From Candidatus Bipolaricaulota bacterium (GTDB lineage: Bacteria > Bipolaricaulota > Bipolaricaulia > UBA7950 > UBA9294), in NCBI GenBank assembly GCA_020350845.1, contig CP070725.1, positions 1,121,309 through 1,129,990 of the forward strand: DNA of 8,682 nucleotides, read 5' to 3'. Positions 1 through 4,430 of this stretch are shown here, piece by piece (position 1 is the stretch's first letter; the number at the start of each line of letters is the position of its first letter). Under the pieces are notes generated by a model. That model was given only the letters and a program-made list of their open reading frames with translations, was not told the DNA's origin and did not search any database. The position numbers and the translations under genes were made by a program.

Positions 1-804
1 GAGCTCCCTCATGAAGCGAACGAGTGCAGGATGGGAGATCGACGCGGAGTCCTTGATCTTGATCGCCACCCCGCCGCCCAGTCGGGTCACGTGCTCGTGT
101 TCCTGCGCCCCGGGGACATCCACCGCGAGGGTCACGTCGAGGGCGACGGCGATCTCCGGCCGCACCGCGAAGCCCGCCACGCGTGCCCCACGGAGCCCGA
201 CCTCTTCCTGCGTCGTGCCGACGATGGTGAGGTCACAGGCGACCGACTTCGCCCGTCGCAGCGCCTCGATCGCGACATACAGGCCCGCCCGGTCGTCGAG
301 CGCCTTGCCCGAGAAGACGTCACCGAAGGTGGTGAAGGACTGCTGCAGGGTGACCATGTCGCCCACGCGAACGGCCTCCTTCACCTTCTCCGCCGGCAGA
401 CCGAGATCGACGAACAGATCCTTGATACGCAGCGGCTTCTTGCGTTCCTCTTCGGTCATGATGTGCACCGGCGTGCACCCGATGGCGCCGACGAGATCGC
501 CGCTCTCGGCGTGCACCGTCACCCGCTGAGCGACGAGCACCTTGGGATCGAATCCCCCGAGAGGCTCGATGCGCAGGAATCCCTTCTTCTCGTCGACGAA
601 GCGGACGAAGAAGCCGATCTCGTCCATGTGCGCGGCGACGATCACGGCGGGCCCCGTCCCCTGCTTGTGTGCGATCAGGTTCCCCAGTCGGTCGGTCCTG
701 ATCTCGTCCACCAGATCCTGCAGCGCGGCGGCCGCGATCTCGCGTACCGGCGCCTCGTAGCCGGGAACTCCCGGCGCCTCGCTCAGCTTCTTCAGCAGTT
801 CCAT
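1..804 (-). CDS. M42 family metallo-aminopeptidase (FrvX/PepA-like), N-terminal part, cut by window edge
   Basis: The protein is a probable cytoplasmic dinuclear-metal aminopeptidase that removes N-terminal residues from peptides. The window holds its first 268 codons; family members are usually about 340-360 residues, so roughly 80 C-terminal residues lie beyond base 1. Visible family signatures are HMDEIGF (His59, Asp61), LDDRAG with the bridging Asp170, TQEEVGLRGA with Glu200 (general base) and Glu201 (metal ligand), and ALDVT with Asp223. The last metal ligand, a His near the C terminus, is not in the window. The ATG at 804 is preceded on the minus strand by GGAGG at 813-809, four bases away, and by a good promoter. 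The same fold includes M42 enzymes once called endoglucanases and deblocking aminopeptidases; the exact specificity (Leu, Glu/Asp or broad) cannot be read from sequence. The family assignment is firm; the substrate is inference. Confidence 0.95.
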   Translation of the reverse strand, partial: MELLKKLSEAPGVPGYEAPVREIAAAALQDLVDEIRTDRLGNLIAHKQGTGPAVIVAAHMDEIGFFVRFVDEKKGFLRIEPLGGFDPKVLVAQRVTVHAESGDLVGAIGCTPVHIMTEEERKKPLRIKDLFVDLGLPAEKVKEAVRVGDMVTLQQSFTTFGDVFSGKALDDRAGLYVAIEALRRAKSVACDLTIVGTTQEEVGLRGARVAGFAVRPEIAVALDVTLAVDVPGAQEHEHVTRLGGGVAIKIKDSASISHPALVRFMREL

Positions 805-837
805 AGATCCTCCGTGCTGTCCGGCCATCGTGTGCCG

Positions 838-865
838 ATTGTAGCCGGGGGCAATCTCCGATCAA
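838..865 (-). promoter_or_regulatory. sigma70-like promoter of the M42 peptidase gene
   Basis: On the minus strand, TTGATC (865-860, four of six consensus bases) is followed after a 16-base spacer by TACAAT (843-838, five of six). Transcription would begin near 831, leaving a leader of about 27 bases that contains the GGAGG at 813-809. Spacing, quality and position before a strong ribosome site all agree. The -35 box lies three bases from the -35 box of the opposite promoter, so both can hardly be occupied at once. Confidence 0.65.
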
Positions 866-868
866 GCC

Positions 869-898
869 TTGCCAACGCGTTTCGCCGACGGTTACCAT
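869..898 (+). promoter_or_regulatory. putative promoter of the rhomboid gene, probably leaderless
   Basis: TTGCCA (869-874, five of six consensus bases), an 18-base spacer and TACCAT (893-898, with the conserved T, A and final T) sit directly before the ATG at 905. A start site seven bases after the -10 would be the A of that ATG. No Shine-Dalgarno sequence precedes the ATG, which fits a leaderless message. The -10 is only a moderate match, so the call is tentative. Confidence 0.42.
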
Positions 899-904
899 GG
901 CTCC

Positions 905-1702
905 ATGATCCCGCTTCGCGATTACCGCAGAAGCCGCACCTTCCCGGTCGTGACGGTGGCCCTGGTCATCGTGAACCTCCTCGTCTTCTCCTTCCAGCTG
1001 ACACGCAGCGATCGCGTGGCGGTGGTGATCGATCTCCGACCTTGGGAGGACGCGGGGGTCTCCTTCCTCGACGGCGCTCTCGATCACCGTTCGATGGGGG
1101 CCGTCACGCAACGGGACGCGTTCATCCTCGCCTACGGCCTCGTCCCCGGGGAGTTCCTGCGCGGAGTCGATCTCCCACCGCTCATCCCCATACCGATCTG
1201 GCTCACGCTGCTCTCCATGATGTTCCTTCACGGAGGCCTCCTCCACGTGCTCGGGAACCTCCTCTACCTGTGGATCTTCGGAGACAACGTGGAGGACGCG
1301 ATGGGGCACGTGCGGTTCCTCGTCTTCTATCTCGTCTGCGGCGCCCTCGCCGCCTTTGCCCAGATCGCCATCGGTCCGAGCAGCGGAACCCCCCTGATCG
1401 GAGCCTCGGGAGCAATCGCCGGCGTCCTCGCGGCGTACCTCATGCTCTTCCCCCACTCGCGCGTGCTGACACTCATTCCGATCTTCTTCTTCCTCCGGTT
1501 GACCGCCATTCCCGCAGTGGTCCTGCTCGGGCTGTGGTTCCTGTTCCAGGTCTTGAGCGGCGTGAGTTCCATCGGTGTCGCCACCGGGGTGGCGTGGTTC
1601 GCGCACATCGGCGGATTCGTCGCCGGCGCCTTCCTCGTCTTCCTCTTCCGCCGAAGAGGTGTGCCTGTCGTCCTCTGGCAGATGATCCGCCACCGCCGCT
1701 GA
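905..1702 (+). CDS. Rhomboid family intramembrane serine protease
   Basis: This 265-residue polytopic inner-membrane protease would cleave transmembrane segments of client proteins. The catalytic dyad is visible: Ser169 in GASGAIAG and His234 in AHIGGFVAG. The oxyanion-side HxxxN motif is His114-Asn118 in LHVLGNLLYLW, preceded by FLHGG. The N terminus (PLRDYRRSRTFPVVTVAL, then a hydrophobic helix at about 15-30) is typical of the common bacterial and archaeal rhomboid group whose first helix is followed by a long extracytoplasmic segment (about 31-95). Further helices lie near 98-112, 116-127, 137-155, 168-182, 187-215 and 229-248, and a basic tail follows. The ATG at 905 is chosen because the family motif begins there; a TTG at 869 is in frame but overlaps the putative -35 box. 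No physiological substrate can be inferred, and the neighbours do not suggest one. Confidence 0.95.
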   Translation: MIPLRDYRRSRTFPVVTVALVIVNLLVFSFQLTRSDRVAVVIDLRPWEDAGVSFLDGALDHRSMGAVTQRDAFILAYGLVPGEFLRGVDLPPLIPIPIWLTLLSMMFLHGGLLHVLGNLLYLWIFGDNVEDAMGHVRFLVFYLVCGALAAFAQIAIGPSSGTPLIGASGAIAGVLAAYLMLFPHSRVLTLIPIFFFLRLTAIPAVVLLGLWFLFQVLSGVSSIGVATGVAWFAHIGGFVAGAFLVFLFRRRGVPVVLWQMIRHRR

Positions 1703-1710
1703 GGCGGATC
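1684..1710 (+). terminator. perfect 8-bp inverted repeat across the rhomboid stop codon
   Basis: GATCCGCC (1684-1691) and GGCGGATC (1703-1710) are exact reverse complements separated by 11 bases, and the TGA stop (1700-1702) lies at the end of the loop. A G-U pair could extend the stem by one. No T tract follows (the next bases are GC-rich), so this is not a classical intrinsic terminator. It may be a U-less terminator, a 3'-end stabiliser or chance in GC-rich DNA. Confidence 0.4.
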
Positions 1711-1759
1711 GCCGCGGGGACCGGCAGGCCGCACGGACGAGCGCCACGGCCACGTCCTC

Positions 1760-1788
1760 TGGCAACCGCGGCCGTCAGCCTGTAGACT
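1760..1788 (+). promoter_or_regulatory. possible promoter of the beta-helix protein gene
   Basis: TAGACT (1783-1788) keeps the key T, A and final T of a -10 element. Seventeen bases upstream TGGCAA (1760-1765) is a poor -35 with three matches. A start near 1795 would place the message start just before the extended Shine-Dalgarno at 1797-1807. Position is good; the -35 is weak. Confidence 0.35.
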
Positions 1789-1796
1789 GGTCGGCG

Positions 1797-1807
1797 AAGG
1801 GGTGATC
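1797..1807 (+). promoter_or_regulatory. extended Shine-Dalgarno of the beta-helix protein gene
   Basis: AAGGGGTGATC ends four bases before the ATG at 1812. It matches the complement of the bacterial 16S 3' end (AAGGAGGTGATC) except for one missing base, an unusually long match that fixes the start codon at 1812. Confidence 0.65.
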
Positions 1808-1811
1808 GAGC

Positions 1812-2600
1812 ATGAGAACGGGTGTGCTGGTTGCCTGCGCCGTCGTCGCAATCGCGTGTCTCGGTTTCATTGCGGTGAGCGACGATTGCGGCGCCGAGGT
1901 CCGCTCCCCGATCGCCATTGCCAGCGACTACGAGTTCACCGCCGAGAACGGGGTGCTGTGTGGATCGGGAACAGCCAGCGATCCGTACATCATCGACGGC
2001 GGGACGATCGACGCCGGCTACGCCGAATACGGAATCCGCATCGAGCGGACGACGCGCCATGTTGTGATCCGCAATCTCACGATCAGCGGTGCGTCCAAGG
2101 CGGCGATCTTCCTGAGCTATGTCAAGAACGTGACCCTCGAGGCCTGCACGTTCGTGGGAAACTGGGTCGGGGTCACGATGAACTTCACGACGGACGTCAG
2201 TGTCAGTGGTTGCGAGTTCGCGAGCAACACCGACGGGATTCACGGCTACTTCTCCCGCGACAACAGGATCTCGTCGTGCACGTTCGAGAACAACGACACG
2301 GGGCTGTGGCTCGACGCCTGCCACGAGAACGTGATCGTCGACAACGCGCTCTCGCGGAACCACATGGGGATCTATCTCGATCTCGGCTCGGAGGGCAATA
2401 AGCTCTATCGCAACGCGTTCGTGGACAACCTTCACAACGCGCACAGCGTGACCGACAACCTCTGGGACTGCGACGGCGTGGGGAACTACTGGTTCGACTA
2501 CGTGGGCATCGACGCCAATGAGGACGGCATCGGCGACGCGCCGTACATCATCCGCAGTGAGGGGGACCAGGACAACTTCCCGCTGCTCACCGCTCCGTAG
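1812..2600 (+). CDS. Exported right-handed parallel beta-helix protein (NosD/PbH1 type)
   Basis: This is a 262-residue secreted or surface protein. Residues 1-22 form a signal sequence (MRTG, then a hydrophobic stretch). Residues 45-66 hold the family's leader motif, an NGV then GSGTASDPYII segment. From about 84 to 206 come six rungs of roughly 22 residues, starting near 84, 106, 128, 151, 173 and 196. They show an Asn ladder at 117, 139, 161, 183 and 206, a Phe ladder at 114, 136, 158 and 203, and Cys at 112, 134 and 156. The C terminus carries the NYWFDY motif and an acidic DANEDGIGD loop (234-242) resembling a calcium-binding loop, then DNFPLL, a hallmark of NosD-like proteins abundant in archaea and some deep bacterial lineages. 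NosD proper aids copper insertion in nitrous oxide reductase, but no nos genes are here, so that role is not supported. A carbohydrate-binding or structural surface role is possible. Confidence is high for the fold and low for function. Confidence 0.9.
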   Translation: MRTGVLVACAVVAIACLGFIAVSDDCGAEVRSPIAIASDYEFTAENGVLCGSGTASDPYIIDGGTIDAGYAEYGIRIERTTRHVVIRNLTISGASKAAIFLSYVKNVTLEACTFVGNWVGVTMNFTTDVSVSGCEFASNTDGIHGYFSRDNRISSCTFENNDTGLWLDACHENVIVDNALSRNHMGIYLDLGSEGNKLYRNAFVDNLHNAHSVTDNLWDCDGVGNYWFDYVGIDANEDGIGDAPYIIRSEGDQDNFPLLTAP

Positions 2601-2618
2601 GCCTAACGTCGTACGCGG

Positions 2619-3128
2619 TCAGAGCAGAGGTTCGAAGCGGTTCGCGCGCCAGTATTCGTCCTTGAGCGCGTCCTGCTGCCGCAGGAGCGCTTGGTAGTGC
2701 TCGTTCTCCCACGCCGCGAGCCCTTCGAAGAAGGCACGCACCTCGGGATCGGACGCCTCCGCCGCGCTGCGTGAGTAGAACGCGATCGACTCCCGCTCGA
2801 GCAGGATCCCGATCGCGAGGGCGGACATCTCGAGATGGCGGCCCTCGAGGCGCTCGTGGAACGCTTCGGAGAAGAAGCCGCCCGGGCCCTCCGATGCCGC
2901 TTCGTGTCCGCGCAGCTCGCTCCAATCGACCGGCTCACCGCGTACGATCTCGCCGTAGCGCGTACGCAGCAGCTCATGATGGCGGCGCTCGTCCTCTGCG
3001 AGCGCGGAGAACGCCCCGCGCGCCCCGGGATCGTCGCTTCGCTCCGCGGCCATGGAGTAGAACTGGTAGCCGTTGCGCTCGGCGGCCATCGCCTCGCGGA
3101 CAATCTCCTGCAGCGCTTGATCGGTCAT
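2619..3128 (-). CDS. Rubrerythrin-like diiron (ferritin-fold) protein without rubredoxin domain
   Basis: This 169-residue soluble protein has two helix-pair halves that together supply all six diiron ligands: Glu17, Glu47 and His50 (ExxH), then Glu111, Glu141 and His144 (ExxH). The Glu-to-ExxH spacing is exactly 30 residues in both halves, and ERNGYQFY matches ERESIAFY, showing the internal duplication of the fold. Classical rubrerythrins add a C-terminal rubredoxin module with two CxxC pairs; here the protein ends in EYWRANRFEPLL with no cysteines, so it belongs to the stand-alone group. Such proteins are linked to peroxide or oxygen defence and iron handling, mainly in anaerobes; the exact reaction here is inferred. 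The ATG at 3128 is preferred because a purine-rich GGAGAGGTGAGG lies eight bases upstream. An in-frame extension to 3164 would place the start inside the predicted -10 box. The gene converges on the beta-helix gene with only 18 bases between stops. Confidence 0.93.
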   Translation of the reverse strand: MTDQALQEIVREAMAAERNGYQFYSMAAERSDDPGARGAFSALAEDERRHHELLRTRYGEIVRGEPVDWSELRGHEAASEGPGGFFSEAFHERLEGRHLEMSALAIGILLERESIAFYSRSAAEASDPEVRAFFEGLAAWENEHYQALLRQQDALKDEYWRANRFEPLL

Positions 3129-3162
3129 CGGTCGAGCCTCACCTCTCCATGAGGGATGGCGC

Positions 3163-3191
3163 ATGCTAGCCGAACGAGGCCGTGATCGCCA
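3163..3191 (-). promoter_or_regulatory. possible promoter of the rubrerythrin-like gene
   Basis: On the minus strand, TGGCGA (3191-3186, three of six) and TAGCAT (3168-3163, four of six) are separated by 17 bases. Transcription would start near 3156, giving a leader of about 28 bases with the purine-rich ribosome site. The -10 is reasonable, the -35 weak. No clear PerR- or OxyR-like operator was seen nearby. Confidence 0.35.
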
Positions 3192-3230
3192 TCGGGCAGC
3201 GGCTCGCGGCTGGGGTGTCCGAGCGTCCGG

Positions 3231-3258
3231 TTGACTTCCCCGAGCCGGATCCTACACT
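3231..3258 (+). promoter_or_regulatory. sigma70-like promoter of the YhaM-type nuclease gene
   Basis: TTGACT (3231-3236, five of six) and TACACT (3253-3258, four of six) are separated by 16 bases. Transcription would begin near 3265, about 31 bases before the TTG start at 3296. The promoter lies downstream of the alternative in-frame start at 3182 and so argues against it. Confidence 0.65.
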
Positions 3259-3282
3259 CTTTCCGGGCGCCGCCTGCACGAG

Positions 3283-3290
3283 AGAAAGGA
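3283..3290 (+). promoter_or_regulatory. Shine-Dalgarno that selects the TTG start at 3296
   Basis: AGAAAGGA ends five bases before the TTG at 3296, an ideal distance. No comparable purine run precedes the other in-frame start candidates, so this site decides the start of the nuclease gene. Confidence 0.7.
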
Positions 3291-3295
3291 ACGCG

Positions 3296-4336
3296 TTGGC
3301 CGACGGACATTCGTTGCAGCGGGTGCGTGATGGACTTCCCTATCCACTGACCCACGTGCTGGTCAGCGACTTGCGCGAAGGGCAGTCGATCACACAGTGC
3401 TTCCTCGTGCGCCGCAAGGCGCAGCGCTCGACGCGAACCGGGGAGCCCTACCTCGAGCTCGTCCTCAGCGACCGCTCGGGGGCGGTCCCCGCGCGGGCTT
3501 GGGCCGAAGCGACGCAGCGCTATGCCGCGACGTTCGCCGAGGGCGACTTCGTGTACGTCGAGGGGCGCACGGAAACCTACCGCAACGCCCTGCAGTTGAT
3601 CGTCCGCTCGATCCGACGTCTCGATCTTCACGAAGCGGAGGCGGGAAGCCTGCCGGGATTCGAGCTCGAGCTCCTGGTCCCGAGTACAGAGCACGATGTC
3701 GAGAAGATGTGGGCGGAGATTCTCGAGCTGGCCGCGTCGATCGCCTCGGAGCCGCTCCGGAGGCTGACGACTGCCCTGCTCGAGGATCACGAAGAGCGGT
3801 GGAAGTCCTACCCTGCCGCGCTCTTCCACCACCACGCCTACGTCGGAGGGCTTCTCGAACACACCCTCGAGGTCGCGCGCACCGCATCGTGGATCGAGTC
3901 CTGGCTCCCCGAGGTCGATCGCGACCTTCTTCTCGCAGGGGCCATCCTCCATGACGCCGGCAAGCTGTGCGAGATGGAGAATCCGGTGGCGCCTCGCTTC
4001 ACCCTCGAGGGTCACCTCTCCGGGCATCTGCTCCTTGGAAGGGACATCATCCGCGACCAGGCACGGAAGCAGGACGACCTCGACGAGCGCACCTTGCGCC
4101 TGCTCGAGCACATCATCATCTCCCACCACGGCGAGCCGGAGTACGGCGCCGCACGGCGCCCGATGACCCTCGAATCGATCGCGCTGTATTACCTGGACAA
4201 CCTCTCCGCGAAGCTCAACGCCGCCGCCGAGCGGATCCGCAGCGACAGCCGCGAAGGAGACTTCACCGACTGGCAGCAAGAGCCGCCCGGCGGATCCCGT
4301 CTGTACAAAGGAGAGCGCACGGGCGAGGACGGCTAA
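3296..4336 (+). CDS. YhaM/Cbf1-type 3'-5' exoribonuclease (OB-fold + HD domain)
   Basis: This is a 346-residue cytoplasmic metal-dependent nuclease; characterised relatives (Bacillus YhaM, Staphylococcus Cbf1) degrade RNA or single-stranded DNA from the 3' end. Residues about 30-110 form an OB-fold nucleic-acid-binding domain (TGEPYLELVLSDRSG, then GDFVYVEGRTETY). Residues about 165-315 form an HD phosphohydrolase domain: FHHHAYVGGLLEHT (174-190), ILHDAGK with His219-Asp220, GHLSGHLLLG (239-248), HIIISHHGEPEYG (272-284) and YYLDNLSAKL with Asp301. Length is slightly above the usual 310-320, the extra being a polar tail of about 25 residues ending in GERTGEDG. The TTG start is chosen for its Shine-Dalgarno at 3283-3290 and upstream promoter. 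It is probably a single-gene transcript, as a hairpin and the aspS promoter follow at once. The family is clear; activity and substrate in this organism are inferred. Confidence 0.93.
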   Translation: MADGHSLQRVRDGLPYPLTHVLVSDLREGQSITQCFLVRRKAQRSTRTGEPYLELVLSDRSGAVPARAWAEATQRYAATFAEGDFVYVEGRTETYRNALQLIVRSIRRLDLHEAEAGSLPGFELELLVPSTEHDVEKMWAEILELAASIASEPLRRLTTALLEDHEERWKSYPAALFHHHAYVGGLLEHTLEVARTASWIESWLPEVDRDLLLAGAILHDAGKLCEMENPVAPRFTLEGHLSGHLLLGRDIIRDQARKQDDLDERTLRLLEHIIISHHGEPEYGAARRPMTLESIALYYLDNLSAKLNAAAERIRSDSREGDFTDWQQEPPGGSRLYKGERTGEDG

Positions 4337-4368
4337 TCGGCGGGCGGCGAGGCGGGCGGGCGCCGATT
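4335..4368 (+). terminator. 8-bp inverted repeat with G-rich loop between the nuclease gene and aspS
   Basis: AATCGGCG (4335-4342) and CGCCGATT (4361-4368) are exact reverse complements around an 18-base loop that is almost only G and C. The left arm begins within the TAA stop of the nuclease gene (4334-4336); the right arm ends on the first two bases of the aspS -35 box. No T tract follows, so intrinsic termination is uncertain. The loop and adjoining bases (4342-4360) hold three GGG and two GG runs, which could alternatively form a quadruplex. Confidence 0.45.
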
Positions 4369-4394
4369 GCGACGTCCTCCGTCGGTCCTATAAT
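4367..4394 (+). promoter_or_regulatory. sigma70-like promoter of the aspS cluster
   Basis: TTGCGA (4367-4372, four of six) and a perfect TATAAT (4389-4394) are separated by 16 bases. Transcription would start near 4401, giving a leader of about 30 bases, too short for a T-box or other riboswitch. It is the only convincing promoter before 8682 on this strand, so it probably serves aspS and the downstream genes. Confidence 0.75.
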
Positions 4395-4418
4395 CCTTGT
4401 TCACATCTACTGTTGCGC

Positions 4419-4424
4419 AGGAGG
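4419..4424 (+). promoter_or_regulatory. Shine-Dalgarno that selects the ATG at 4431
   Basis: AGGAGG lies six bases before the ATG at 4431. An in-frame ATG-like start at 4413 would put this site inside the gene, so 4431 is preferred; the protein then begins MTRKANCGEL, matching the usual AspRS N terminus. Confidence 0.8.
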
Positions 4425-4430
4425 TTCCGG

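Noticed and set aside
1684..1710. Classical Rho-independent terminator after the rhomboid gene
   Set aside because: The stem is perfect but no T run follows, so it was kept only as a low-confidence structure.
320..1765. A 481-codon open frame on the minus strand
   Set aside because: It overlaps the true peptidase in another frame and lies antisense to the rhomboid. It is low-complexity Glu/Asp/Arg-rich and has no motifs or ribosome site.
31..1785. A 584-codon open frame on the plus strand
   Set aside because: It runs antisense to the M42 peptidase and out of frame through the rhomboid. Its product is Arg/Pro/His-rich with no recognisable domain, as expected of a shadow frame in GC-rich DNA.
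1812..1871. Lipoprotein signal with Cys16 in the beta-helix protein
   Set aside because: The residues before Cys16 (AIA) lack Leu, Val or Ile at -3, and hydrophobicity continues past the cysteine, so a lipobox is not supported; an ordinary signal peptide or anchor fits better.
3125..4279. A 384-codon open frame antisense to the nuclease gene
   Set aside because: It mirrors the codon structure of the OB-HD nuclease, whose motifs are complete on the other strand. The minus-strand frame has no family motif.
4395..4430. T-box or other riboswitch before aspS
   Set aside because: The leader is only about 30 bases, and no T-box sequence or competing stems are present.
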